From Bacteroidales bacterium (GTDB lineage Bacteria; Bacteroidota; Bacteroidia; Bacteroidales; F082): DNA of 33,970 nucleotides. How positions within the stretch are numbered: the first letter of the stretch is position 1; the number at the start of each line of letters is the position of its first letter. The translations under genes were made by a program, and so were the position numbers. Where the stretch lies: assembly GCA_016281295.1 (NCBI GenBank), contig JAEEII010000270.1, positions 1 through 33,970 on the forward strand, given 5' to 3'. The notes below the pieces were generated by a model. That model did no database searches. It was given only the letters and a program-made list of their open reading frames with translations, and had not been told where the DNA came from. Positions 13,833 through 24,200 of the stretch are shown here, in pieces.

Positions 13833-16496
13833 TTATCTTGACAACGTCACTCTTCGCACCGTGACAGCGTCTGCGGTCTCAACACGGATGAGATAAAGCC
13901 CGTCTTGATAAGAAGAGAGATCCAAACTGACTTCATCACCTTCGGCCTCAGCATCCATGACCACCTGTCCCAGAGCATTCAGCACCGTGAGACGGCTCAT
14001 CCCAGCAGCTTTCACAGTGACCATACCCGTGGTAGGATTCGGATAGACTTGCTGTTCAGCCTCTGAGTCATTCACTGACGACACCGTCACCGTGACGTAG
14101 TTATGCATGCCATCCACTGCCATGGCGGGATCCGACTCGCAGGTCTCATTGCCCGAGATGGAGTTGAGGGCCGTCACCTTATAATAATAGGTGGCTCTCA
14201 CTTCCTCATCCACATAGCTCATAAACGGAGGAAGTGCCGTGCCTATCAGTTCATAGTTTTGCCCGTCGGCGGAACGATACACATTATACTGAACGGTCTC
14301 GATGTCCGTCCCTGCCCAAACCACGTTGGTCACGGTGACATTATCGATACACAAGGCATAGTTGGAGACGGTGGTGAAATGGCGGAAGCCCAAAAAGATT
14401 TCCTCGCCCTTGTAGTTGGAAAGGTCAACCTCATAACGGGCATACGGATTGGATGAATTCCACTCCGCGATGGTCACGATAGAGGTGGCATCGCTGTTGG
14501 CCACAGCCACGCCGAAGTGTTCCGATGGATAACTCGGATCCCATCCTGCCGCATAGAAGGTCAGCTTCGCACCTTCCATCACCTTCACTTTAGGCATGAA
14601 AGCATAGTTGTCAGGATGAAGCTCACCCACACTGTTCATATAGGAGAAAGAAGACATAGAGGCATTGGTGTTGGTGGTGTTGACGGTACCGTCAGCATTC
14701 ATGCCACCGCCGTAATAGAAATCAAAGGTGTAGCCATCGCCATCCGCGTCGAGCATGGACCAGCCTTGGGGATCTTCTTCAAAGCCCGTGAAGATCTCAC
14801 GTTCCCAGGAGAGTCTCACCTTTCCATCGACAAGGTCAGCAGCCAGATTTTTGGGAGCGACACAATTCACCTCGACACCGACACACTGAGGAGCTGCCAG
14901 CGCATAATAGCTTCCGTCGTCCATGCTGCCATTCTGGATGATGCGGATGCAATAATTGGCGTCATAACGGTTCAGCATGTGAGTGAAGGTGTTTTCACCA
15001 TGATTCAGCAGGGCCACCAAGGCATCGTTGCAATAGACGGCAGCACCAATCGCCATGGCATTTTCAATAGAGGCAATATTGGAGATACGGATATCATCGA
15101 CATAAAGATAATAGCATTCACCGGTGGTGTTGAAGTGTCGGAGGGCGATGTAAATCTGCTGTCCGGCGTAGGCGGAGAGGTCAACGGAATACTCGGTATA
15201 GTTACCTGTGCTGTTCCATTCGCCCACCATGGTGAAGTCAGCAGGATTGGTGTTGCCGGTGGTAGAGACCGCGACACCGAAATGTTCCGGGTCGGGGGCG
15301 ATGCCAGGCATGTCGGCATCACGGGCAAAGAATGAAAAACGGGTGTTTTCCGAAGCCGTCACCCTTGGCGTGACCAGGAAGTTGTCAGGATTGAGGTTGT
15401 CGATACCACCCGCCATCCACGAGTCGGAGCGCAGACACATTCCACCGCCATAGCCACCGTAAGGATAAACACGGAAGTTGTAACCATCGTTGTTGGCGTC
15501 AATCAAAGTTAAATTGGCGAGGGTGCTGTCGGCAAAGTCGTAGTACAGGTCGCCCGAAGCGCCACTTCCAGCCATCTGCGGCAAGGTCCACGAAAGCACC
15601 ACCTGGTCGCCGTCACTCTCCACCTGAAGCCCCGTGGGAGAACCCAGGAACTCATCGCTGGTACGATAGGTCCATTCATATTCGGCCTCCATAATAGCAC
15701 CAGACTGGTACTCTGCTTTGACCAAGGTATGGTGAATGGAGTTCTCTGCAAAGCCGTTTGTATTCAGCGGATAGACCCCCGCCGTGGCTTCCTGCTCCAC
15801 GACGGTTCCGTCCAACACGATGCTGCATTGCGACAAAGGAATCAGCGTACCATCATTGAACACCACGTCATCCAAGCAAAGGCAGAACCGATCGGAGCTG
15901 TTGAAATGACGAATCGCCACATAGATCTGCTGACCCACGTAAGCGCTCAGATCCACCGAATACTGATGCCATCCCCCTTGTTTGGCAGTCATCGTCCAAT
16001 CCTGAAGCATGGTGAACGCAGAGGGACTCATATTATCCGTTGTTGAGACAGCCACACCGAAGTGTTCATTCGGATAATCCTCATCCAATGCACAGGCGAA
16101 AAACGTCATCATCTTATTGTTGTTCGTGATGCTCAACAAAGGAGACACAGCGTAGTTATCGGGATTCAAAGCTAGATGTGAGTTAAAGTCGTAAGAATAC
16201 GACAAAAGCAAACCATTAGATCCATTATGGCCATAGCCATTCCCTATGGCACCAAGCATCCAGTTGTGCCCGTCGGCATCGGCATCCATCACTGTCCAAT
16301 TCAAAAGATGCCCGGCATCAGCATCCATTTCAAAATCGTAAGCATACCCTTCAGAACCGAGATAATAGCCTGGAGCATGATAAAGTACTAGTCCAGAGGC
16401 AGATACATAATTCTCCACCCCGTTTTGTGCCTTCAAATGGTGAGGTGCCACCATCATAAATGCCATTGCCAAGAACGGCAGGTACAGTTTTCTCAT
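13833..16496 (-). CDS. T9SS-secreted protein with three cleaved-adhesin (choice-of-anchor J) domains
   Basis: 887 residues. Signal peptide 1-23 (...HHLKA before QNGVE). Three domains of the gingipain/hemagglutinin cleaved-adhesin type lie at about 50-215, 319-472 and 567-718. Each has a W/L-x-DxDxDGxxx opening, LxPDNYxxxP, EHFGVAVS and SVDLSxYxGQQIYxAxRHFN followed by a DD strand, as in the K/HagA domains of Porphyromonas. They are joined by fibronectin-like linkers. Residues ~812-887 are a type A sorting domain (VYPNPTTGMV... ALGQVVMDAE ... GLYLIRVETADAVTVRRV), which sends the protein through the type IX system to the surface. No protease domain is present, so it is an adhesin rather than a gingipain. 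Own promoter and terminator. Confidence 0.9.
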   Translation of the reverse strand: MRKLYLPFLAMAFMMVAPHHLKAQNGVENYVSASGLVLYHAPGYYLGSEGYAYDFEMDADAGHLLNWTVMDADADGHNWMLGAIGNGYGHNGSNGLLLSYSYDFNSHLALNPDNYAVSPLLSITNNNKMMTFFACALDEDYPNEHFGVAVSTTDNMSPSAFTMLQDWTMTAKQGGWHQYSVDLSAYVGQQIYVAIRHFNSSDRFCLCLDDVVFNDGTLIPLSQCSIVLDGTVVEQEATAGVYPLNTNGFAENSIHHTLVKAEYQSGAIMEAEYEWTYRTSDEFLGSPTGLQVESDGDQVVLSWTLPQMAGSGASGDLYYDFADSTLANLTLIDANNDGYNFRVYPYGGYGGGMCLRSDSWMAGGIDNLNPDNFLVTPRVTASENTRFSFFARDADMPGIAPDPEHFGVAVSTTGNTNPADFTMVGEWNSTGNYTEYSVDLSAYAGQQIYIALRHFNTTGECYYLYVDDIRISNIASIENAMAIGAAVYCNDALVALLNHGENTFTHMLNRYDANYCIRIIQNGSMDDGSYYALAAPQCVGVEVNCVAPKNLAADLVDGKVRLSWEREIFTGFEEDPQGWSMLDADGDGYTFDFYYGGGMNADGTVNTTNTNASMSSFSYMNSVGELHPDNYAFMPKVKVMEGAKLTFYAAGWDPSYPSEHFGVAVANSDATSIVTIAEWNSSNPYARYEVDLSNYKGEEIFLGFRHFTTVSNYALCIDNVTVTNVVWAGTDIETVQYNVYRSADGQNYELIGTALPPFMSYVDEEVRATYYYKVTALNSISGNETCESDPAMAVDGMHNYVTVTVSSVNDSEAEQQVYPNPTTGMVTVKAAGMSRLTVLNALGQVVMDAEAEGDEVSLDLSSYQDGLYLIRVETADAVTVRRVTLSR

Positions 16497-16542
16497 AAAT
16501 TTATTTATTAAATTTTTAAAAAGTAAATATTAAAATGGACGG

Positions 16543-16550
16543 CAAAGATA
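16543..16550 (-). promoter_or_regulatory. -7 box of the cleaved-adhesin gene
   Basis: Minus strand TATCTTTG (16550-16543) matches TAnnTTTG exactly, 47 nt before the ATG at 16496. It is divergent from the pckA promoter 32 nt away. Confidence 0.55.
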
Positions 16551-16581
16551 GTGATTTCTCATCAATAAAAATCCTTTTCTA

Positions 16582-16612
16582 TTGGAACAATGAAAAATAA
16601 TGCCTACCTTTG
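16582..16612 (+). promoter_or_regulatory. Promoter of pckA
   Basis: TACCTTTG (16605-16612) matches the -7 consensus exactly; TTGG at 16582-16585 gives a -33 element with a 19-nt spacer. The predicted leader before ATG 16638 is about 20 nt. Confidence 0.65.
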
Positions 16613-16637
16613 CACAACTTAATTTAAAATTGACATC

Positions 16638-18269
16638 ATGGCAAAAAACATCGTAGAAATCAGAGAAGCATTGGCTAGCTACGGCATCACCAATGTGAGA
16701 GACATTTACTATAATCCCTCCTACGAACAACTGTTTCGTGACGAGATGAATCCTGAACTCACCGGTTTTGACAAAGGCGTGCTCACCGAGTTAGGCGCCG
16801 TGAACGTGATGACTGGCATCTATACGGGTCGTTCGCCCAAGGACAAATACATCGTCATGGACGAGAAGTCGAAAGATACCGTTTGGTGGACCACCGAGGG
16901 ATACAAAAACGACAACCATCCCATGAGTGAAGCGGTCTGGGAAGAGGTGAGAACCTTAGCCAAGAAGCAGCTCAGCGGCAAGGACCTCTATGTGGTGGAT
17001 GCCTTCTGTGGTGCCAACAAAGACACCCGCATGGCTGTCCGTTTCATCATGGAAGTGGCATGGCAGGCTCATTTCGTGCTCAACATGTTCATCAAACCCA
17101 CGGCTGAGGAGCTGGCTGATTTCAAGCCCAACTTCACCGTCTATACCGCTTCGAAAGCCAAAGTTGACAACTACAAGGAGCTGGGACTGAACAGCGACAC
17201 CTGCGTGGCCTTCAACGTGAGCTCACGCGAGCAGGTCATCCTAAACACCTGGTACGGTGGCGAGATGAAGAAAGGCATGTTCTCGATGATGAACTACTAC
17301 CTGCCGCTGCAAGGCATCGCCGCCATGCACTGCTCGGCCAACACCGACATGCAGGGTGAGAACACCGCTATCTTCTTCGGCCTCTCAGGCACCGGCAAGA
17401 CCACGTTGTCAACCGACCCGAAACGTCTGCTCATCGGTGACGACGAACACGGCTGGGACGATGAGGGCGTGTTCAACTTCGAAGGCGGCTGCTACGCCAA
17501 GGTCATCAACCTCGACAAAGAAAGTGAGCCCGACATCTACAACGCCATCAAACGTGACGCTTTGCTGGAGAATGTCACAGTTGACAACAACGGCAAGATT
17601 GACTTCAAGGACAAGAGCGTGACCGAGAACACCCGTGTCAGCTATCCCATCGAGCACATCGAGAAGATTGTGAAGAACGTGCGTCCCATCTCTTCTGGTC
17701 CGGCAGCCAAGAACGTCATCTTCCTCAGCGCCGACGCTTTCGGCGTGTTGCCTCCTGTCAGCATCCTGACACCCGAACAGTGCAAGTATTACTTCTTGAG
17801 CGGCTTCACTGCCAAGCTTGCTGGCACCGAGCGTGGCATCACCGAGCCCACCCCGACTTTCAGCGCCTGCTTTGGCCAAGCCTTCCTCGAACTGCACCCG
17901 ACGAAATATGCTGAAGAGCTGGTGAAACGCATGGAACAGAGTGGTGCTAAGGCCTACCTCGTCAACACAGGCTGGAACGGCACCGGCAAGCGCATCTCCA
18001 TCCGCGACACCCGTGGCATCATCGATGCCATCCTCGACGGCTCCATCGAGAAAGCCCCGACCAAGCTGATCCCCTATTTCAACTTCGAGGTTCCCACCGC
18101 CTTGCCTGGCGTGGATCCCAACATCCTTGACCCGCGCGACACCTACGCCGACAAGAACGTCTGGGAAGAGAAAGCCAAAGACCTCTCCTCACGTTTCATC
18201 AAGAACTTCGAGAAGTTCACCACCAACGAGGCTGGCAAAGCTCTCGTAGCGGCTGGACCGAAGATATAA
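16638..18269 (+). CDS. pckA: Phosphoenolpyruvate carboxykinase (ATP)
   Basis: 543 residues, the full length of the ATP-dependent family. It interconverts oxaloacetate + ATP with PEP + CO2 + ADP in the cytoplasm; in Bacteroidota it usually runs in the carboxylating direction during fermentation to succinate or propionate. Visible motifs are [12 protein letters not shown] (substrate binding), [13 protein letters not shown] (kinase-1a P-loop, about residues 247-259), [23 protein letters not shown] (metal and kinase-2 region) and [15 protein letters not shown] (adenine-binding side). The start at 16638 is preceded by a clear promoter and short leader. Confidence 0.97.
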   Translation: MAKNIVEIREALASYGITNVRDIYYNPSYEQLFRDEMNPELTGFDKGVLTELGAVNVMTGIYTGRSPKDKYIVMDEKSKDTVWWTTEGYKNDNHPMSEAVWEEVRTLAKKQLSGKDLYVVDAFCGANKDTRMAVRFIMEVAWQAHFVLNMFIKPTAEELADFKPNFTVYTASKAKVDNYKELGLNSDTCVAFNVSSREQVILNTWYGGEMKKGMFSMMNYYLPLQGIAAMHCSANTDMQGENTAIFFGLSGTGKTTLSTDPKRLLIGDDEHGWDDEGVFNFEGGCYAKVINLDKESEPDIYNAIKRDALLENVTVDNNGKIDFKDKSVTENTRVSYPIEHIEKIVKNVRPISSGPAAKNVIFLSADAFGVLPPVSILTPEQCKYYFLSGFTAKLAGTERGITEPTPTFSACFGQAFLELHPTKYAEELVKRMEQSGAKAYLVNTGWNGTGKRISIRDTRGIIDAILDGSIEKAPTKLIPYFNFEVPTALPGVDPNILDPRDTYADKNVWEEKAKDLSSRFIKNFEKFTTNEAGKALVAAGPKI

Positions 18270-18285
18270 GATGTAAGAATGATTA

Positions 18286-18322
18286 CGTGACGTGGGACAT
18301 GAGACTCGTGTCCCACGTCGCG
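18286..18322. repeat. Strong intergenic hairpin after pckA
   Basis: An 11-bp perfect stem GACGTGGGACA (18289-18299) / TGTCCCACGTC (18309-18319), extended to 14 bp with one G-T pair (18286-18322), with a 9-nt loop. No T-run follows, so it is not a standard intrinsic terminator. The left arm and loop match a sequence at 29326-29346 at 16 of 21 positions, suggesting a dispersed repeat. Confidence 0.6.
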
Positions 18323-18350
18323 TATCACGTTTCCCGCGCCCCTATCTATC

Positions 18351-18983
18351 ATGAAAAAAATCCTACTCTTTTCCGCACTATTTATGCTCTGCTGGGGATT
18401 GAAAGCCCAGCGAACTGCTTTATTGGGTCGCGATGCCATACAAGTCACTCCCGATACGTTGCATCTCTATTTCTTCGCATGCTCACCCCATCTCGAACGT
18501 GTCACCATCGCCAACCCCACCGATGAGTTAATCTGTATAAACCGTGTCTATGCCGAAAACTTCCGAGTGGACTTCCTTTTAGATGGTAACAACCTCGCTC
18601 AAACGGGTACTGTCATCCCTCCATACGACACGCTCTATTTCGATGTTTACGCTTCCCCCATTAACAGCAAAGACATTTATGGGGACATGATCATCGAAAC
18701 CGACGAAAGCGAATACCACGTGGTTCTGTTCTACGAAACCAATGTGTCAGTAAAAGAAGAAGACCACCTTGTCACACTCTATCCAAATCCCGCCAATGAA
18801 TTCATCACGATTCAAGGAGAAAAACTTGGAAGAGTCCACATCTATAATTCATTAGGCCAGCTAATTGATGAGTATCACACTGAAGAAAGCACACTTGACA
18901 TACCCACTTCAAAGTATGCCAATGGCATCTATTTTATCAAAGCTAACAACATGAAGGAGAGACGCTTCGTTGTGGCTCATTAA
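18351..18983 (+). CDS. Small secreted protein with T9SS type A sorting domain
   Basis: 210 residues. Signal peptide MKKILLFSALFMLCWGLKAQ. The middle, about residues 25-130, is a beta-rich region (VTIANPTDELICINRVYAENF, YDTLYFDVYASPINSKDIYGDMIIETDESEYHVVLFYE) that resembles an Ig-like or ASPM-type domain but is not assigned to a family. Residues ~138-210 are the sorting domain: VTLYPNPANEFITIQG, then IYNSLGQLIDEY, then YANGIYFIKANNMKERRFVV. The domain marks export by the type IX system. The gene lies downstream of pckA and the hairpin; the next gene starts about 46 nt after its stop, so the two could be co-transcribed. Confidence 0.85.
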   Translation: MKKILLFSALFMLCWGLKAQRTALLGRDAIQVTPDTLHLYFFACSPHLERVTIANPTDELICINRVYAENFRVDFLLDGNNLAQTGTVIPPYDTLYFDVYASPINSKDIYGDMIIETDESEYHVVLFYETNVSVKEEDHLVTLYPNPANEFITIQGEKLGRVHIYNSLGQLIDEYHTEESTLDIPTSKYANGIYFIKANNMKERRFVVAH

Positions 18984-19029
18984 CGCTGGGTATCAAATTA
19001 AACATCTCATAATCAAAAAACCACACTAC

Positions 19030-19818
19030 ATGAAAAAGTTTCTCATTCCAACCCTGATGATCCTCATCGGATTCATCGCACTTTCGTTCACTCCTGCCAA
19101 AGACGGCGTGGCGCTTCGGCTCAATCCTAAAAAAGGAGCCACCTATACCATCAAAACCAAAGCATCGTTGATGAATTTGATGGAAGTGCAAGGCCAGAGC
19201 ATGAGCATGACACAAATCATCGAGAGCCGTCAGACCTTCTCTGCCAAGGAACTCAACGCCGAGGAGGTCACCATTGAAGGTAAAACCGAAGCGATGAAGC
19301 TGACCATTTCGCAGATGGGCATGACATTGACCTACGACTCTGAGCACCCTGAGAAGACCAGCCCTATGTTGGCTGAACAAACAGAGGCTTTGAGCGAAGA
19401 GCTTAACAAGGTCAAGACCGCCAAGTTCGACCTCCTAGGCAACATGATCGAAGCTGAGGGCGATGACGAGGCAAATCTCGCGCAAGTCAACGCCATCATC
19501 CCGCTTCCCACGGAACCCGTAGAAGTGGGCAGCACCTGGACCTTCGAGAACAAGCAGGCGGCAGGAAGCACAGAAATCAATGCCACCATGACCTACACGG
19601 TTACCAAGATTTCGAAGAAAAGCATCGACCTCAACGTCAAAGGTGTGGTGAGTGCCGACGAAATCAACGGAAGCTATGAAGGCACCGCCAGCCTCAACCC
19701 GCAAACAGGTCTGCTGATTACGAGCAGCATCAAACAGAACATCTCGATGACGGTCTCTGAACAAGGCATGACCATCCCGTTGACCATGACTGGAACTACC
19801 ACCATCACCGTGGAATAA
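19030..19818 (+). CDS. Exported DUF6263-like protein, function unknown
   Basis: 262 residues from ATG 19030. A longer frame from 18970 overlaps the preceding gene and adds no signal peptide, whereas MKKFLIPTLMILIGFIALSF at 19030 starts a convincing export signal. The rest is a repetitive beta-rich protein (KKGATYTIKTKASL, TIEGKTEAMKLTIS, PTEPVEVGSTWTFE, INGSYEGTASLNPQTGLLITSSIKQNI) of the kind found in the DUF6263 family of periplasmic or surface proteins in Bacteroidota. No catalytic motif is seen. A strong terminator follows. Confidence 0.7.
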   Translation: MKKFLIPTLMILIGFIALSFTPAKDGVALRLNPKKGATYTIKTKASLMNLMEVQGQSMSMTQIIESRQTFSAKELNAEEVTIEGKTEAMKLTISQMGMTLTYDSEHPEKTSPMLAEQTEALSEELNKVKTAKFDLLGNMIEAEGDDEANLAQVNAIIPLPTEPVEVGSTWTFENKQAAGSTEINATMTYTVTKISKKSIDLNVKGVVSADEINGSYEGTASLNPQTGLLITSSIKQNISMTVSEQGMTIPLTMTGTTTITVE

Positions 19819-19850
19819 ACGTGTTGTGTTTGATGCCAGAGGCATCATTT

Positions 19851-19892
19851 AAAAAAACGAGGGTGCGGTTTTGCCGCACCCTCGCTTTTTTT
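19851..19892. terminator. Bidirectional intrinsic terminator between convergent genes
   Basis: An 11-bp perfect stem CGAGGGTGCGG (19858-19868) / CCGCACCCTCG (19874-19884), with A7 before it and T7 after it. It serves the exported protein gene on the plus strand and dnaN on the minus strand. Confidence 0.93.
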
Positions 19893-19911
19893 GGAATGTC
19901 CAGACAAGCTT

Positions 19912-21039
19912 TTATGCATTAAGCATCACTGGCATCAACAGCATCAAGATATCCTCCCCAGCATTCTCGTTGTTGACTGGGGTAAGGATGCCCGCACGGT
20001 TCGGGGCCGACATCTCAAGTTTCACCTCTTCGGTGTCGAGGTTGTTCAGCATCTCCTGGAAGAAACGAGAGTTGAAACCAATCTCGATATCATCGCCTGA
20101 ATAACTGCACGTCAGGCGTTCCTTGGCTTCGTTATAGAAGTCGATGTCTTCAGCGGTGAGAAGAATCTCCTGGCCGTTGATTCTGAAGCGCACCTGATGA
20201 GTGGCTTTGCTGGAGAAGACAGCGACACGGCGGATAGCAGAAAGGAATGACTGTCGGTCGATGACGAGCTGATTGGGGTTATTGGAGGGGATGACCGCCT
20301 CATAGTTCGGATAATGACCCTCGATGAGTCGGCAGACCAGCTTGTAACCGCCAAAGATGAACGAGGCGTTGGTACGGTTAAACTCGATCTTCACGGGCTC
20401 GTCGGCCATACCTCCAAGAATGTTCTTCAGCTGGTTGATGGGTTTCTTAGGCATGATGAAGGAAGCCACAATGTCAGAGCGGACATCCATCCTTCTGTAG
20501 CGCACCAGCTTATGGGCATCAGTGGCGACAAAAGTCAGATAGTCTTCTTTCATCTCCATCAACACACCCGACATGATAGGACGGATCTCATCGTTTCCAG
20601 TGGCGAACACGGTCTTCTCGAAACCGCGGGCCAGCACATCGGCTGGGATCTCCCACACCGAGGTGTCGTCCATGACAGGAATCTGGGGGAACTCGTCACT
20701 CTTGTGGCCTGACAGCTTATACTGTCCGTCGCCAGCCCTGAGCACCACAGCCAAGGTATCCTCAGCCACGTTGATGGTGACAGGCACATCGGGGAAGTTC
20801 TTCATGATGTCGAGGAGGATACGGGCGGGAATGGTGACTTCACCTTTGCCCTCCACCATGTCAGGTTGCAAGCTGACCGTCATGGTGGTCTCAAGATCCG
20901 ACACGGTGATCTTCAGCCCGTTGTCATCGAGCTGGAACAAAAAGTCATCCAAAATGGGTAACGTGTTGTTGGAGCCGATCACGCCGCTCATGGCTTGCAA
21001 GCTCTTCAAGAGCTTTAAACTTGATACTATAAATTTCAT
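19912..21039 (-). CDS. dnaN: DNA polymerase III beta subunit (sliding clamp)
   Basis: 375 residues, the standard length. The clamp is a ring-shaped homodimer that tethers DNA polymerase III to DNA. The N-terminus MKFIVSSLKLLKSLQAMSGVI and NTLPILDDFLFQLDDNGLKITVSDLETTM are typical of domain 1. The domain 2 segment KTVFATGNDEIRPIMSGVLMEM and the C-terminal LLMPVMLNA complete the three-domain fold; the last residues form part of the protein-binding pocket. The ~200 nt upstream (21040-21240) hold no gene; TATTTTTA (21103-21096, minus) is a one-mismatch -7 candidate. Confidence 0.97.
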   Translation of the reverse strand: MKFIVSSLKLLKSLQAMSGVIGSNNTLPILDDFLFQLDDNGLKITVSDLETTMTVSLQPDMVEGKGEVTIPARILLDIMKNFPDVPVTINVAEDTLAVVLRAGDGQYKLSGHKSDEFPQIPVMDDTSVWEIPADVLARGFEKTVFATGNDEIRPIMSGVLMEMKEDYLTFVATDAHKLVRYRRMDVRSDIVASFIMPKKPINQLKNILGGMADEPVKIEFNRTNASFIFGGYKLVCRLIEGHYPNYEAVIPSNNPNQLVIDRQSFLSAIRRVAVFSSKATHQVRFRINGQEILLTAEDIDFYNEAKERLTCSYSGDDIEIGFNSRFFQEMLNNLDTEEVKLEMSAPNRAGILTPVNNENAGEDILMLLMPVMLNA

Positions 21040-21240
21040 GTTTTCTTATGTATTTAACTGATTTTCTTTATTTCTTTTCGTTTAGTTTGAATCGGTAAAA
21101 ATACAAAAAAATTCAATTCTTCATTATTTTTTTTCGTTTTTTTCTGCCGAAAACCCGTGGGTTTCACAAACCGCCCATTCCGAACACCGTAGGGTTCACA
21201 CACGGCTGTGTACTGTCACCCTTTCAGGGTTTCTCAGTTC

Positions 21241-24200
21241 TCATCTCAATCCCGCTCGCTTCAGGCGGCTCAGCAGGTCGGTAATCGCCTCGTAAGGAGT
21301 GACTACGTATTCGTAGTAGAGGTTGTTGGACTTGACGCTGCGGGCTTTCTCCTTCATGTCGGAGATCTGGGCGTTGACGGTGCCGTAGGTGGCATGCACT
21401 TGCAGCTGACCATCCGCACAGTTATAGCTGATATATGTCATGAAGAGGTCATTCTCAAAGAAATAAGTGATGACACCAAGACGACGGTCGAACACCACAT
21501 AACCATCCACGTAACGGTTCACCAGATGGGTGCCAAGACTTCCCAAGCCAATCTTCCCTTGGGAGACAAAAGCTCTCATGACAGGGTTCCACACGAGATG
21601 CAGATGTGGGATGACAATCAGCTGGTCATAGAAACTCCCGGACTCGACAGCGGGATAACCATTCAGCTCTACTTCCTGCCGTAAGGCATCCGCGGCCTCC
21701 TCCCCTCGCTCCGACTTCAGATATTCCACAAACTCCGTCTTGGTTAAATCGACCGCTTGTCCTTCCACGGCGGCATATACCTCAGCTATATCTTTGAGGA
21801 TCTGATCATTGAACGCCGGAACACGGAACACGTTAACCACATCCATCACCAAACTGTCGTTCGGGAAGCCCACATAGCTGCCATAACAAGCCAGCTGGGT
21901 CAGTCCCACGTCAAAGCCAAGGTTGGTAACCCCGTGACCCGTGACCACACAACGATCCGAGAGTTCCAGACGATAGTCAGGATGCTGACGGTCCACAATC
22001 ATATAACGGGTGCTGTCAGTATCATAGCTCAAGTCGCCATCCTGCATCAGCACCTTGACGGTCTCAGGATTCATCGGTTTCATGAAGTTGGCGCGATAGC
22101 CTCCGGCATTGCCGAATTCATAACACAAGCCGTTGAACAGACCTTGACGCACCGACCGAATCTTCTCCATATCCACGGGAATGCTCACCTTGGAGGGGTC
22201 AATCTCCGTCGCCGAGACGAACCACACGGTGTCCTCCAAGCAAGATTCTGTCAAACGGAAACGCCCTTCATAATAGTCGAAAGGTGAGGAAGCAGTCGAA
22301 GTGACCTTTCCACTAAAGCCAAAATAGGGACTCAACAGGAAGCCCAAGGAGTCCGACACCTCCGCATGGCCGATGCTGACACCTTCCACCGGGGTGATTT
22401 TGTCGAACCATATCGGTGTGGCTACGCCCTCGCTATCCAAATAGTCTTTGGTACCTTTGGCTTCATAGCGCTTCCTACTATAGATGGACACCTCAGCGTC
22501 TTTGTACAGGTGTTTTCGGCTCGTGGTGTCAGCCAGCAGGGTCGCATGTTCCAACGGAGGAATCTCGGCGTTACGCATGATGTCGAGGTTGGCATCCGCA
22601 GGGAACAAAGCGGCATCGGCGACACGGATAATCTTCACGTCGTGGGCGTGGATCACATAGTCGTTCATATTGTAGTCCGCATTGGAGCAGAAGAACTCCA
22701 AGGAGTCGTGCTCAGGCAGCAACGAGACGAACTTCGAGGCAGCGTTATGCACAGCCAGCAACTCGTCGTGGGTCTTGGCAGAGGCGTAGTCGGCAAACGA
22801 GGAAGCCGGGCTGAAGAGGTGGATGGTATTGGCCGTCATGTCCCACTCCGCCTCCTGTAACGAGCAGTAGAACTTGTTCAGCGGAAAGTCGAGGTTGCTC
22901 TTAACATCCAGATATTGATACTGTACCTTCTTCGACGACAAGTTTACTAAAGAGCGGTAGTTCTCCGCCAAAAAAGCCTGGGTGTTGCCATCTTCGTCAT
23001 ACAGCACGAAGTCGGAAGAGTCGGCCACAAAGGAATGAGCGTCGAAGTCGAAATAGTCCGAGTTAAAACGTGTCAACCCGAAAGTCAGCTCGCCATCGCC
23101 ACGATAGCCCTTGTCGGAGAGCATGGTGACACCACGGAAATAGGTGCTGTCATACATGCAAATCGGTTCCTCCTTAGTGGTCGTATAAAGCTGTGGCTCC
23201 GTGAGATCCCATTTAAGATCCAAGGGACCGCAAGTGGCCTTGGGGAAATGCACATCTTTGTTACGCTCGTGCATGGCGAAATGTTCCACGGCGGCGCTGA
23301 CAGAATCCAGGTAGAGGTCGAATCGGGGTGCCTCGTACACCGAAGTCTCCACGTCGAGGTTACCCTGTCCATAGAACCCCTCGTTAGAGAGGAACACCTT
23401 GTGATGGAATCCACCCTTGCCGCCATAGATGGGATAGCTGTCGCTGGAGCCATTGCCGATGGTGTGCTCAAAGCCCAGCGAATGGTCGTCCATCACCACC
23501 AATGGCTGAGCGATGTCCTGGAAGATGCCTCCCGAAACCAGCCGTCCTTTGAAGGCGATGTCCTCGCTGTTCAGGTTGTCGAGGCTGTTCATGGAGAACG
23601 GTTCCAGGCAGTAGTAGAACTTGTCGGCCAAGAACTCATCCGTCAGCGAATCCGCGGGCAGCTCTAAGTCGAAAACGCCGCCATTGATATCGCGATAGAA
23701 CTTATAGGAGTTCCCAGGACAATGGAACTTAGGATAGTCGGGGGTCTTCCGCACGCTCGATTTGTTGTCGCGCTCGTCAATTTCCAAGGTCCCTCTCAAA
23801 CGCTCCACCGTGCCTTCCACGGGATAAACCCTGCCGTCGAAACGCGCGTAGAAACGCAACGAGTCCACCTTCTTCATGTCGATGGAAAAGGTGTTGTAGT
23901 TGAAGAGACAGTCCTTGGTGAAGAACTCGTACATTCCCGCCATGATACAGCCTGAGAAGTTGAAGTTACGATGTTTTTTCAGCACCACCCGGGCATCATC
24001 GGGGAGGATCACAACATGTTTGAAATCGCTCAAGGTGATGGAAGGAATCTCCGACCCCGTTTGGTCATCCCAGATGCCATAAACTAACATGTCGTTGGTA
24101 CCCAGCACCAAACGGATGTTCGGCTGCCGGTTAGTAGCCCGTGTCTGGAAACGAATCACATCATAGTCGAACTCCGCATGATCCGAGGCCAGCACGTCGA

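Noticed and set aside
18970..19029. Upstream ATG 18970 for the DUF6263-like gene
   Set aside because: It overlaps the preceding gene and puts 20 polar residues before the obvious signal peptide.
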